Origin: Geotalea sp. SG265 | Lineage (GTDB): Bacteria; Desulfobacterota; Desulfuromonadia; Geobacterales; Geobacteraceae | DNA length: 64,000 bases | Direction of reading: 5' to 3' | NCBI RefSeq assembly: GCF_022808985.1 | Contig: NZ_JAKZFT010000004.1 | Span: 124,001 to 188,000, forward strand | Shown here: piece by piece, positions 8,728-17,987 of the stretch | Layout of the letters: every line of letters begins with the position of its first letter | Numbering within the stretch: position 1 is the stretch's first letter | The notes under the pieces: model-generated | Told to the model about the DNA's origin: nothing | Databases searched by the model: none | The model's input: only the letters and a program-made list of their open reading frames with translations | Program-made: the position numbers and the translations under genes

Positions 8728-10372
8728 TACCGCCACCCGTTTCCTTAATTGCCATGCGGGACAACCTGAAGTCCCCGTTCGCCAAGTCGTCCCGACCCAT
8801 TTTTTGATACGCCGATCCCCGTGCATAGAGAATCTCTGAACGCTTGTCTGCCTTTGCGGTTTCCAGCGCCTTGGTATAATCCTCTACAGCAGTTACAAGA
8901 TCTCCCATATCGCCATGAATGATGCCACGTTTTTGATAAAGTTCGTGCATGGCTCGATATTGTTTGCTTGCGGCAATGGTGATAGCCTTGTCAAGGTCAG
9001 CCAGGGATCTTTGATAGTTGTGCTGCAGGTAGTAGGCGTGACTGCGCTGAAAGTAAGCTCGTCCTGTACTAGGGCTCAGTTCGATGACCCTGGTCCAGAG
9101 CGTCACATCATCTTTCCAGAAGGCAATCTCCCTCACCGTCAAATATGCGTTTGTCAGGACCAGCACGGCCATAGCAGCCAGGAAGGCAATACGGGCAGCT
9201 CTGGAGGCGCCGAAGGAAGCGAAGAGGGCATTGATTCCCAAGGAAAACAGTAACGCCAGGGGAAGTCCGGCAAGATAGGTAAACCTTCCCGCCATGGCCT
9301 GCGCCCCAACCTGTTGCGTAAGGCCGAGAAAAGGCAGCAGGGTTACCAAGTAGATCAACCAGCACGCCATGACAACCGGTAGACGCTTCGTCAGCTGCAT
9401 GCAGGAGGCAGTGATCACTATGAACAGAGCGATCGGCAGGAAATATGCCCACGTCATACCGGGGATATTGAATGGATGCACATAAAAGGGGCTTATCCCT
9501 GAAGGCCACGCCGTAAGTCTCAGGTAGGCCGCAATGGACGCGAAGGCATTCAGCACTCTCGTCTGCCCATCGATAGGCTCGATTGCATTTGCCTGTGCGG
9601 CCATGGTAAGCAGGGCAACCGCGGCTGCCAGCAGGAAAAAAGGGACCTTCTCCAGCACGATTGCTCGGATGCCTGAAGAGGCAATCCTCTTGAGTGGGAA
9701 CCAGTCCAGCACCAGCAGCACAACCGGCAGCGTAACCAGCAGCGACTTGCTGCACAGGGAGAAGGTAAAAAACAGCAGAGACAACGAGTAATCACGAAGT
9801 AGGACGTTGTTGTTTTGCGGCCACCGAGCCTGGAGTGAACCGCATCCACAGGCATACCGCAAGTAAAAAAGGATTGCCATGAGCCCGAAGAATAAACTCA
9901 GGACATCTTTCCGCTCCGTAGCCCAAGCCACCGATTCAACCCTGAGAGGGTGTATGGCAAAAAGTAGCGCTGCCAGCGCCGCACACCACAGAGGATTCAG
10001 AACGGAAAAACGCCCCCGGGATCCCTTTGGCAACGCTCCGTCATATACCATCATTAAGCGGTGACAAATCAAAAAGAAGGTTCCGGCACTGAGCGCATGG
10101 AGGATGTTATTGACGAGGTGGTACCCGACCGGATTGCCCCCCCAGAGGGAGTAATCGAATGCCAGCGATAACCAGGTGAGCGGAGCCCAGTAATTCAGAT
10201 AAAATGAAGTGAACGCCCAATGGACTGTCGCTAAAGAGAAGGAGTGAATATTGCTGTTTTCAAGAATGTAACCTGCGTCGTCCCAGGCCAGCAGCCCGTT
10301 GCGCAGATCGGGAAGATAGGCGAGGAACACCGAACAGCAGACAAGCCAGAAACAGGTCCATCTACGATTCAC
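8714..10372 (-). CDS. GT-C-like membrane protein with C-terminal TPRs (copy C)
   Basis: 552 residues and a divergent relative of the two downstream genes. The acidic motif is LLAWDDAGYILENSN after the first helix, the conserved block is FAIHPLRVESVAWATERKDV, and the C-terminal part has TPR-like pairs (RAYFQRSHAYYLQHNYQR, LYQKRGIIHGDMGDLVTAV). The ERKDV form of the conserved block is the one common in bacterial TPR glycosyltransferase-like proteins, so copies A and B look like a derived branch. It starts 45 nt after the ResB-like gene and overlaps copy B by 14 nt, implying one transcript. Likely role: polyprenyl-phosphate-sugar-dependent transfer in the periplasm (family inference). Confidence 0.75.
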   Translation of the reverse strand: MNRRWTCFWLVCCSVFLAYLPDLRNGLLAWDDAGYILENSNIHSFSLATVHWAFTSFYLNYWAPLTWLSLAFDYSLWGGNPVGYHLVNNILHALSAGTFFLICHRLMMVYDGALPKGSRGRFSVLNPLWCAALAALLFAIHPLRVESVAWATERKDVLSLFFGLMAILFYLRYACGCGSLQARWPQNNNVLLRDYSLSLLFFTFSLCSKSLLVTLPVVLLVLDWFPLKRIASSGIRAIVLEKVPFFLLAAAVALLTMAAQANAIEPIDGQTRVLNAFASIAAYLRLTAWPSGISPFYVHPFNIPGMTWAYFLPIALFIVITASCMQLTKRLPVVMACWLIYLVTLLPFLGLTQQVGAQAMAGRFTYLAGLPLALLFSLGINALFASFGASRAARIAFLAAMAVLVLTNAYLTVREIAFWKDDVTLWTRVIELSPSTGRAYFQRSHAYYLQHNYQRSLADLDKAITIAASKQYRAMHELYQKRGIIHGDMGDLVTAVEDYTKALETAKADKRSEILYARGSAYQKMGRDDLANGDFRLSRMAIKETGGGNGSL

Positions 10373-10417
10373 GGCCTTCTCCCTTCAAGCATAGTATCAA
10401 ATGTGCTGTGGGAAGCA

Positions 10418-11569
10418 TTATCTCCGTTTTCGCAGCATCCTGCCCACGGTTGTGATGATCATCCCTGCCAGTCCAACCCAGAGGCTGGCAAGGACAATGG
10501 GCTTGCCCGGTTCGTGGCGGACGGTCATCCTGACCCAATAACGAACTTCTTGCGCGGTCAGCACGTACTGGCCGACAGCAAATTGCTGGCCGATGGGCAT
10601 CGTTTCTTCGGCAAACGGTTTTCCTATGGGTGCGTTTCCTTTTAAATCAAGAGGAAACAACTGGAGTTGAGCATCCCCTCCCCGTTCCTTCTGCTTAGAA
10701 GGGAAATACTCCACTTGAAGGGCCATGAGCGGTTTTTCCGGAGGGGCAGGAAACATTATGGGTGCCGGTCTGACAGCTTTGCCATCATAATAGCCTGACG
10801 CATAAATATTTTTCCCATCAGCCAGCCGAATGCTTTGCAGCGGGATATGGCCACCATACATAATATGACCCTGCCGGTCGGAGAGTGTTACCAACAGCGA
10901 ATACCCCTCTTTGTCGGTGAAATAATCAAACGCGCCATGGGTTAGTTTATGGGTAACGTAGACCATCCCTTGCTTCTTGTTTGCCCCCTCACCGACTGCT
11001 ACCTCATAGGCAGCCCACTTGTCTTGACCACCGACCTTATAGCCGGTATGCATTTTGATCAGGGCGGTATCGCCTTTCAAGCGGCTAAATCTGAAGAATC
11101 GCCCATAGTCTACGCTGTCGTAACTACGCAGGTCCCAGCTGGGTAGTACCTCGCCTTCCGTAAGTCGGATTAGTCCGCGGAAACAGAAGAGGCTGTTATA
11201 AACTATTCCCAGGAGCATGAACACAAAACTGAGATGAAACAGGATCATGCCGAAGGATGTGATCGTCAGCCTGCGGTGCCATACCCTGCCGAAAAAACAG
11301 CAGGCGACATTGATTACCAGTAGCACCTGCAAACCGTTGAACCAAAGAGTCCCAAAAATCACACGGCCGGCTTCCGCACCACGCCAAATTGTCACACCGG
11401 CGACACAACAACCCAGGATCGACACCAGCAGCACCATTGCCAGCCGGGCTGATGCCAGGAAATTGTAAATTTTCTGCGGAATTCTATGAATTGGATGGTA
11501 GTAAGGCTCTACGGGAAAAACTTCCTGCTCCGGTTGCGGGTCAACAGAAGGGGAGAGATGTTCGTTCAT
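10418..11569 (-). CDS. ResB-family cytochrome c biogenesis protein
   Basis: 383 residues with the ResB/Ccs1 layout. Three membrane helices lie in the first 130 residues (ASARLAMVLLVSILGCCVAG, LQVLLVINVACCFFG, TSFGMILFHLSFVFMLLGIV), then a large extracytoplasmic domain of about 220 residues and a last helix near the C-terminus. ResB with ResC/CcsA ligates haem to CxxCH proteins in system II cytochrome c maturation. No ResC gene is next to it, so it would have to pair with one elsewhere or act as a specialised variant. It sits between a secreted protein and GT-C genes, and a 20-haem cytochrome is encoded about 2 kb away. A link between the two is inference. Confidence 0.75.
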   Translation of the reverse strand: MNEHLSPSVDPQPEQEVFPVEPYYHPIHRIPQKIYNFLASARLAMVLLVSILGCCVAGVTIWRGAEAGRVIFGTLWFNGLQVLLVINVACCFFGRVWHRRLTITSFGMILFHLSFVFMLLGIVYNSLFCFRGLIRLTEGEVLPSWDLRSYDSVDYGRFFRFSRLKGDTALIKMHTGYKVGGQDKWAAYEVAVGEGANKKQGMVYVTHKLTHGAFDYFTDKEGYSLLVTLSDRQGHIMYGGHIPLQSIRLADGKNIYASGYYDGKAVRPAPIMFPAPPEKPLMALQVEYFPSKQKERGGDAQLQLFPLDLKGNAPIGKPFAEETMPIGQQFAVGQYVLTAQEVRYWVRMTVRHEPGKPIVLASLWVGLAGMIITTVGRMLRKRR

Positions 11570-11610
11570 GCAGATATGTCCTTTTGAAGATAGTCACTGG
11601 GATTTTTGCG

Positions 11611-12093
11611 TTATCGAGGCCTCAGGAAGCCTCCATCCACTCTGCCAACAGGAACAGAGCGTCTGTTCACTCGCATGTACCGGTCCGTTACCATACTGTC
11701 CTCGTCAACCCAGCAGGTGCCATAATTGTACTCGGACAGGTTCACCGCAACCGGCTTGCCACCCGCATCCCTGACCACGCTTTCCACGTATGAATAGTGC
11801 ATCGGCTTGAGGAAATGGGCAACATCGCCTTTTTTAACCTGCGCCTGGCTGATGGGAACCAGCCGAGGAGGAGAATCGTTACTTGCCAGCTGTGTTCTTT
11901 TTGTTATGTAATCAGTACAGAATCCACCTTTGGACATCCAGCAATTCGCATCACCCACCGTGCAGCCTGATTTAGCAGTTACGGCCTGGATAACACGATT
12001 GCTGCAGGTAGGCAGGTTGGAAGCCACCGCGGAACCAGAAGCAACAGACACGATAATCGTAAAAAAGAATATCAACTGCAGGAGGTTGATCAA
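11611..12093 (-). CDS. Secreted CHAP-like cysteine amidase/peptidase domain protein
   Basis: 160 residues. An N-terminal hydrophobic segment (LLQLIFFFTIIVSVASG) with small residues near 19-25 (ASGSAVAS) looks like a signal peptide. The rest fits a small CHAP (NlpC/P60-related) fold: a cysteine in GGFCTDYITKR (Cys59), which matches the GxCTxYV active-site motif, KKGDVAHF, then a histidine in MHYSYVESV (His99) and SEYNY with an acid at 121. CHAP enzymes cut peptidoglycan amide bonds. The core is short and the histidine context is atypical, so a non-catalytic member is possible. It overlaps the lipoprotein gene upstream by 4 nt (ATGA), so the two are translationally coupled. Confidence 0.55.
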   Translation of the reverse strand: MINLLQLIFFFTIIVSVASGSAVASNLPTCSNRVIQAVTAKSGCTVGDANCWMSKGGFCTDYITKRTQLASNDSPPRLVPISQAQVKKGDVAHFLKPMHYSYVESVVRDAGGKPVAVNLSEYNYGTCWVDEDSMVTDRYMRVNRRSVPVGRVDGGFLRPR

Positions 12094-13469
12094 AGGGGTT
12101 CTACCTTCCAGGCCAGCTGCTGGCCATCCTTTACGCCATAGGCAACCGACCTGCCGTCGAGAGTAAACTGAACGTCAAAGACCTGCTCATAGGAGGGATG
12201 TATCCGAATCGTTTTCCCAGAAATATCTGCGACGACGACAAAACGTTTCATATCCTTTCGGGCACGATAGACGATATATTTACCATCGGGGCTGATCTTC
12301 GGTGAAACCACACGATCAAACGAGGGGCCTTCCTTGCCGTTGACCACAATGAACCACGCACTTCCCCTGCGTGCCGCACATACATACTCTTTGCCATCCT
12401 TGCTGTAACTGAGGGAGGAGAGCTCATCGTATTCGTTTCCTACCTTGCCACTTTCAGCAGAAAATTGCCAGAGATATGACCTGTCATGATTCGATATTAT
12501 CGCTCCGGCACCTTTCAAGTCGGGACGTAAAAGAGGCCCCTCGACCAATGCTCCATCGGGAAAAGGTTCTTCCCGATTATTAAGCACGATGAGCTTTTTG
12601 CCGCCTCGCTCTGCCATGTAGACTAATGAGACGCCATCGGGTCCAAAGCTGATATTTTGGACCGAATCGTATAACGGGCCCTTCCTGATGTCGGCAGGCT
12701 TAGCAAAGCTGAAATCGATAACCTGCTGCTTGCCATTGGTCAAGAGAGTCGTCACGACTCGCGTATTATCGTCATTAGTGGCAAGGAAAGACACACCCCC
12801 CGGCTCCAGAACTTTTGCGTGCTCGAAGCCAATATCGCTGACGAGCAACCGCCCCCGGTAAGCATCGTCAACATCATCCACATAGGCAATTTTCAAAGAA
12901 TCGCCACTGAACACCGGGCGCAGATACCGTTTCATGGTCCCGCTATTCTGCCTGGAGTCGAGTACCAGATACCACTTTTCCCCTTTCATGGCTTGATAGA
13001 CGAGATGATGACTGTCCGGACTGAAAATGGGCGCTTTGACAGTGTTGAAGTCCATGCCTTCCACCCCGTCTACCACCATGCGCCACATATTGCCCACCAG
13101 TGCGCCATAGGCGACATGCTTTCCATCAGGGCTCAGCTTAACTTCTCCGAGCGCCTTGTACGGCTTCCCCGCCATGCCGTTATGTACCACGTGGGACATC
13201 CCGGCCTTTTGAGTCGTGTAGAAAACGCCGCCCCCCAAGTCACTAAACGTATATTCTAGTCTGGCTTCCTTAGGTGCATGGTAGGCAAGGCCGGATGATT
13301 GGACAACAGGCTTGTCATCGGGCATGACCGTTGCCAGGACCGCCGGCTTATCCACTACCGAATACAGCCGTTGTTTAGGCGAACTGAAATGGCTCTCACG
13401 ACAGCCCGTAGTTGACAGGGCAAGCAGCACCATTATAACGATAAATCTGTTGAAACCTGTATCAATCAT
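12090..13469 (-). CDS. Beta-propeller (WD40-like) lipoprotein
   Basis: 459 residues. A signal peptide with lipobox LSTTGC (Cys23) predicts lipid anchoring in the envelope. The mature protein has repeated PD40/TolB-type blades with the SPDGK..VAY pattern: SPDGKHVAYGALVGNMW, SPDSHHLVYQAMKGEKW, SKDGKEYVCAARRGSAW and SPDGKYIVYRARKDMKR, many ending in a VVxGKEG-like turn. Propellers of this type are binding scaffolds. The gene starts a minus-strand run (lipoprotein, CHAP-like, ResB-like, GT-C) and lies just past the terminator of the cytochrome gene. An AAGGA sequence lies 10 nt before the start. Its partner is unknown. Confidence 0.75.
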   Translation of the reverse strand: MIDTGFNRFIVIMVLLALSTTGCRESHFSSPKQRLYSVVDKPAVLATVMPDDKPVVQSSGLAYHAPKEARLEYTFSDLGGGVFYTTQKAGMSHVVHNGMAGKPYKALGEVKLSPDGKHVAYGALVGNMWRMVVDGVEGMDFNTVKAPIFSPDSHHLVYQAMKGEKWYLVLDSRQNSGTMKRYLRPVFSGDSLKIAYVDDVDDAYRGRLLVSDIGFEHAKVLEPGGVSFLATNDDNTRVVTTLLTNGKQQVIDFSFAKPADIRKGPLYDSVQNISFGPDGVSLVYMAERGGKKLIVLNNREEPFPDGALVEGPLLRPDLKGAGAIISNHDRSYLWQFSAESGKVGNEYDELSSLSYSKDGKEYVCAARRGSAWFIVVNGKEGPSFDRVVSPKISPDGKYIVYRARKDMKRFVVVADISGKTIRIHPSYEQVFDVQFTLDGRSVAYGVKDGQQLAWKVEPL

Positions 13470-13602
13470 TTTACTTGCATCCTTAAAAACTGGACATTGC
13501 TATTAAGGTAACTGGCTATGAGGAAAATTACCTTGCCGATGGGTTGATGCACTCGCAGAGATCGTATTCTATTTTGGCGGGACGCAACATACCTTGCTCA
13601 TA

Positions 13603-13641
13603 AATACAGCAACCCCGTTCTTGCGAACGGGGTTGCTGTGT
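13603..13641 (-). terminator. Strong hairpin terminator after the multiheme cytochrome gene
   Basis: A perfect 14-bp GC-rich stem (13607-13620 with 13625-13638) and a 4-nt loop lie 24 nt after the cytochrome stop. On the minus strand the stem is followed by an AT-rich stretch with a short T-run, so rho-independent termination is likely, although the U-tract is weak. Confidence 0.75.
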
Positions 13642-13664
13642 ACAGCAGGAGTTATGTCCAGTAC

Positions 13665-16600
13665 TTAGTATTGACCACCTGGTGAGTAGGTCTGCGTACC
13701 GTTCTTACCGGCACAATGGCTACTGTCACCCACGCAAGTCGCATTCCCCGTTGTCCACTCGGTAGCGGTCTTTGGTCTGTGGCCGATGAAGTTTGTCGTA
13801 TTTCGAATGAAGGCAAACGGACGCTGATTTGCACCGGTACCGGTCCAGTTGGCCCCGGACACCAGCTTGTTGAAGCCATGATAATCAGCTGCCGGCATCG
13901 GACGTGCTGGCTTGGTTGTAGTACTGGAATGGCAGTTCCAGCAGGTGGTGGCCCAACCTTCAGAACCGTCCGAGTTGCCATTCATCGCCGACCCGGAACC
14001 GTGATTGGAGGTCGAGGTATAGCCGGTGTGGCATATGGTGCAGAGATTCGGCGCAGTGGCGGAATAGATATTCCCGCGCACCATTTGCGTGTTATTGGTG
14101 CCGTGAGCTGCGGTGGTTCTCAGTGTCTTTGGCGTGCCGTTGTAAGTGTTGTGACAGTCAAAGCAGTTAATGATGACGCTGAGGGTTTTTGTTCCGCCGG
14201 TAGCCACCCGCCCTGCGACCTGCCCGTTATATGGCACACTCAATCTCGACGCGATAGGGAAGTCCCTGTTCAGAGGACCACGAACCGGATGAACCGATGA
14301 GTTGGCGGTAGTGAACTGGGTGAACACGTTGATGGTACCACCGGCAACCGTTACGCCATTGCCACTTGCCACCGTGTAGCCTGTTGTTCCGCCAAAAGGC
14401 ATATTTGCACTGCCTGCCGGGGTACCGTTAGCAGAGCGTGCTGCCGGGTTGGTGGCACCCTGGCTGCTATGGCAACGAATGCAGAACCGCAAGCTGATAA
14501 CCTGAGCGATATCGGCGTTATTCATCGTTGTTTTTCTCGATCCGGAAGCATAGGAGGTTGAAAAACGCTGGAAGGTAAATTGCCCGCCGGACATGTTGGT
14601 AATCGGCGTCTCGCCGTTACCCCAAGGGTCACGCAGGTCAATGTTCCCATCTGCATGGAATTTGGATGTTCTGTGATCAGTGGACCTTCCCTCAAGATGG
14701 CAGACTATGCAGTCATCATCGGCAACCGCATTACGTCCGAGTTTCTTATGCCCATAAGTCTTAGCAAATTCAGCCGTTACAGCATCCAGAACATCACCGG
14801 CAGCGCGCCCTTTCTTACGGGTAATGGTTTGCGCATGGCAATCGATACAACGGAGTTGACCGCCCCAGGTAGCAGCTATGTGGCAATCTTGAGCGCAACC
14901 GTTGACAGTATAGGTAAATGGCGCAGCATGCTTGGCAACAGGCGCGGCATACTGGATGACATTAATCCAAGTATTACCATGGTTGCTACCACCAGTTGTC
15001 CCTGAAACAGCACCGGCATGGCAGTTACCGCAGGTATAACGGTCATAGTTGAGATGCTCGTCATGGCTACCGGTCATGGGACCGATCTGGGTAGAGGGAG
15101 CAGAATAGCCAATGAATGCTGCCTGATTATTGTTGTTGGCGGCATTCTTGTGGCAGGCAACACAACCGCCGCTGGTAGCGCTCCATGTATTTGTAGTGAC
15201 GGTGGCTGTCGAGTAAGGATCTGCATGGCAGGAGGCTGTAGTACAGGTTGAATAGCCGGAACCTGCAGCATGTTTCGTGACAGGGTTGCCACCATTATAC
15301 CCATTGGCAACATTGACGTAGCCGTCTGCATGACTGTTGCCACCCGTGGTATTGGCAACGGCACCGGTATGACAGTCACCGCAGGCTGCGCCAGCGGTCA
15401 TATGTATATTGTGACCACCGGTATTTGGTGCACCATTTGCCTGGAATGCACCAGGGGTTCCGGTATGGCAGGCGCCACAGCCGGCAGAGGTTCCCCAGGC
15501 AGGCGTAGGAGTTGTTCCTGTAGGACTGTAGACATTGGCATGACAGCTTGCGTTATTACATTGGTTATTCGGAGCACCACTCCATTGCAGAGTAGACGCA
15601 AGGTTCACCACAGCGGGGTTAGTGACTGCATTGCCCCTGTTGCCCGGGCCATGATCGGCGGGGTTGCCGGCGTCGCCGCCTGCATCATGGCAGTAAGAAC
15701 AGGACGTAACCTGAGCAAGGGCTGTATGTTTGGGATGGCTGCCGACTGCGTTAGGATGAACGGTTCCGTTCGGCTCGCCGGTGCCGCCATTGGCGCCGTG
15801 GCAGCTACCGCAACCGATACCCGCAGTGAGAGGATCGCCCTTGGTATGGCAGGCCTGGCAGTTGGGTGCGGTCCCACCGGTGGTGGGGTATGCCCCCGCT
15901 GGCGTGCTGTTGGTATGGCAACCGATGCCGCTGGCACAACCGGTGTGACCGGTGCTCGTGGCGTAGTAAGGAACATTGTGGCCGCTGGGTTTGAATCCAG
16001 TACCATGCTTATGACAGGAGGCGCAGTCCACGCGATTGTAATGACTGGTGGAGGTGACCGACTTGCCAGTTGCTTTCGTCACTGAACTGTACTGATGGTA
16101 ATTGGTCTGATGGTGGCAGACTTCGCAGATGTTTGAAGACTTGGTCAGGACCTGCCGCTGATCGTTACCGAACAGGTCCATCGCGTTAGGTGTCGTAGAG
16201 GTCATCTTGAGGAAGGTAACGCTCCTCGCTCCGGTGGGTGTAGCTATCTGCTGGGCGATCTGCTTGACGTTGGTAGAACCGGCTGTGTGACACCAGGTGC
16301 AATCCTTACCGATACCCCAGTTGCCGTATTTCGTGCCTAGGTTGGCAGCGCTGTGCATCAAGGGGCTCGAGTTATTGACTGTCGTCACAGCAGTGACATT
16401 GGCAGGTGTGGTATGGCCGGTAGCGGTAACGCCCACAGTCGAGGTATTGGCATCACCTTCTACTGCGGTAGCTTTTGCAGTTATTGCGAAAGTAGAAGTG
16501 CCTGTTTGACCAGCTTGCAGGCCGACAGTTGTTGGCGTCAAAGAGCCGAAGGTAAAGCTTGTGCTGTTGTTATTAGTCAACGATGGCGTAAAGGTAACGG

Positions 16601-17987
16601 TGTCAGTACAACCTGCTGAGTCATTGTTAGTGACTGTGACCGTGTAGGTTGTGCTGGCGCCGCTTTGAACATATGTGGATGGCGAAACAGCAAGAGTTGG
16701 TGTGTTGCGGATACAGGATACCGTGATCGTAACAGCAGCACTCCGGCTTGTAGAAACATTGCCAGCGGCATCCTTCGCCCAGGCATAGGCAGTACGGGCA
16801 CCGGTACCAGCAAAAGTAAAGGTCGTCGGCGCTGTGGCAGTCCAACCGGCATCACCGGCTAGCGGAGCAGTGGCACTTTCGGTAATCATATATCCGGTTA
16901 CACCGACCGTGTCGGTGGCAGTAAAGGTGGTTACGCTCACCGTGGTGCTACTGGCGGTTGCCGGCATGGTGAATGCCGTGACCGTCGGAGGAGTTGTATC
17001 GGGAATGGTGATGGTTACGTTTGCGCTGCGACTGGTCGATACGTTTCCGGCAGCGTCTTTGGCCCAGGCATAAGCCGTCCGCGCACCGGTTCCGGCAAAG
17101 GTAAAGGTAGTCGGCGCTGTGGCGGTCCAACCGGCAGCACCGGCAAGCGGAGCAGTGGCACTTTCAGTAATCATATACCCGGTTACGCCAACCGCATCGG
17201 TAGCAGTAAAGGAGGATACGTTCACGGTGGTGCTATTGGCGGTGGCAGGCATGGTGAATGCCGTAACCGTCGGAGGAGTTGTATCAGCAACAACAGCGGT
17301 TTCTGTAACGGTAAAATTCGTTGATGTCAACGTTCCGGCAACGCCGAAATAAACACGGGGTGTACCGGTAGATGCAGAATACCAGGTAAATCTGAATTGA
17401 AGTCGGTGACCAAGAGCAACACGTCCTGTCCCATTGATTGTAAAATCACCAGCAGCCCAGGTATACTGGGTTGTATTAGTTCCACCTGTAAGGGTTTGTG
17501 CGGCTGACGAGGCGACCAGCGTTCCATTATCTAAAGCACCAGCAGGATCATAATCGTATAGATCAAGCTTTACCGTATCCGTAGCGGCTAGCCCACGAAG
17601 AGCAGCCGACACTGAAATTGCAGATATATCCACGGCATTCGCAGCGTACACCGGCGTGTAGACATTTAGTTCTGTGGCTGTAGCGCCGCCCGTTACCGAA
17701 GGATAATATCTCGACGCGGTGCCGTATTCTGACGTTCGGGTGGTTGTCCTTCCGATACCGGTTGATGTGTAGGGAGTTACACCCGTTACGTTACAGGTAC
17801 CATCCGCTCCAAGACTTGTTGCGGTATCCACATTCATATAATAGGTCACTGTAGCTGCCTGAGCTTTTAGTGGTTTATACCACCCCTCATACATGAACAC
17901 CGACAGAGCCAAAGTAAAAACCAGCGTCAACGCTACCTTAGCCCACAGATTCAGTCCTCTGATTTTTTTAGCGATAACCTTACCCAT
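13665..17987 (-). CDS. Large multiheme c-type cytochrome with Ig-like repeats
   Basis: 1440 residues with a signal peptide (VALTLVFTLALSVFMY, then small residues near AQA). Residues about 45-234 are a Thr/Ser-rich beta domain. Two tandem 95-residue Ig-like repeats follow (235-329 and 330-424, 86 of 95 identical), then a third beta domain to about 545. Haem-binding motifs run from residue 563 to about 1353. I count 16 CxxCH, one CX3CH (CAQDCH), two CX4CH (CNNASCH, CTTASCH) and one CX5CH (CASGIGCH), up to 20 in all. CX4CH motifs are typical of Geobacter outer-surface cytochromes. The role is probably extracellular electron transfer, with the beta domains presenting or anchoring the haem wire (inference). 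AGGGG lies about 8 nt before the start, and a hairpin terminator follows. Confidence 0.9.
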   Translation of the reverse strand: MGKVIAKKIRGLNLWAKVALTLVFTLALSVFMYEGWYKPLKAQAATVTYYMNVDTATSLGADGTCNVTGVTPYTSTGIGRTTTRTSEYGTASRYYPSVTGGATATELNVYTPVYAANAVDISAISVSAALRGLAATDTVKLDLYDYDPAGALDNGTLVASSAAQTLTGGTNTTQYTWAAGDFTINGTGRVALGHRLQFRFTWYSASTGTPRVYFGVAGTLTSTNFTVTETAVVADTTPPTVTAFTMPATANSTTVNVSSFTATDAVGVTGYMITESATAPLAGAAGWTATAPTTFTFAGTGARTAYAWAKDAAGNVSTSRSANVTITIPDTTPPTVTAFTMPATASSTTVSVTTFTATDTVGVTGYMITESATAPLAGDAGWTATAPTTFTFAGTGARTAYAWAKDAAGNVSTSRSAAVTITVSCIRNTPTLAVSPSTYVQSGASTTYTVTVTNNDSAGCTDTVTFTPSLTNNNSTSFTFGSLTPTTVGLQAGQTGTSTFAITAKATAVEGDANTSTVGVTATGHTTPANVTAVTTVNNSSPLMHSAANLGTKYGNWGIGKDCTWCHTAGSTNVKQIAQQIATPTGARSVTFLKMTSTTPNAMDLFGNDQRQVLTKSSNICEVCHHQTNYHQYSSVTKATGKSVTSTSHYNRVDCASCHKHGTGFKPSGHNVPYYATSTGHTGCASGIGCHTNSTPAGAYPTTGGTAPNCQACHTKGDPLTAGIGCGSCHGANGGTGEPNGTVHPNAVGSHPKHTALAQVTSCSYCHDAGGDAGNPADHGPGNRGNAVTNPAVVNLASTLQWSGAPNNQCNNASCHANVYSPTGTTPTPAWGTSAGCGACHTGTPGAFQANGAPNTGGHNIHMTAGAACGDCHTGAVANTTGGNSHADGYVNVANGYNGGNPVTKHAAGSGYSTCTTASCHADPYSTATVTTNTWSATSGGCVACHKNAANNNNQAAFIGYSAPSTQIGPMTGSHDEHLNYDRYTCGNCHAGAVSGTTGGSNHGNTWINVIQYAAPVAKHAAPFTYTVNGCAQDCHIAATWGGQLRCIDCHAQTITRKKGRAAGDVLDAVTAEFAKTYGHKKLGRNAVADDDCIVCHLEGRSTDHRTSKFHADGNIDLRDPWGNGETPITNMSGGQFTFQRFSTSYASGSRKTTMNNADIAQVISLRFCIRCHSSQGATNPAARSANGTPAGSANMPFGGTTGYTVASGNGVTVAGGTINVFTQFTTANSSVHPVRGPLNRDFPIASRLSVPYNGQVAGRVATGGTKTLSVIINCFDCHNTYNGTPKTLRTTAAHGTNNTQMVRGNIYSATAPNLCTICHTGYTSTSNHGSGSAMNGNSDGSEGWATTCWNCHSSTTTKPARPMPAADYHGFNKLVSGANWTGTGANQRPFAFIRNTTNFIGHRPKTATEWTTGNATCVGDSSHCAGKNGTQTYSPGGQY
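16716..17285 (-). repeat. Tandem 285-bp direct repeat encoding two Ig-like domains
   Basis: Two in-frame 285-bp units (17001-17285 and 16716-17000) within the cytochrome gene encode 95-residue domains that both begin DTTPPTVTAF and end with an SRSAxVTIT pattern. Nine residues differ by eye. The DNA is also very similar, suggesting recent duplication or gene conversion. Confidence 0.9.

Noticed and set aside
13500-13600. Small gene between the lipoprotein and the cytochrome
   Set aside because: No open frame with a ribosome binding site on either strand; only the terminator is clear.
13716-14300. 194-residue plus-strand frame near the end of the cytochrome gene
   Set aside because: Antisense of the haem motifs; glycine/arginine-rich by codon reflection.
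15270-16085. 271-residue plus-strand frame inside the cytochrome gene
   Set aside because: Low-complexity antisense of the haem-rich region; it has no start signal or domain.
16716-17285. CRISPR-like or satellite array
   Set aside because: Only two 285-bp in-frame units inside a gene; no short repeats with unique spacers.
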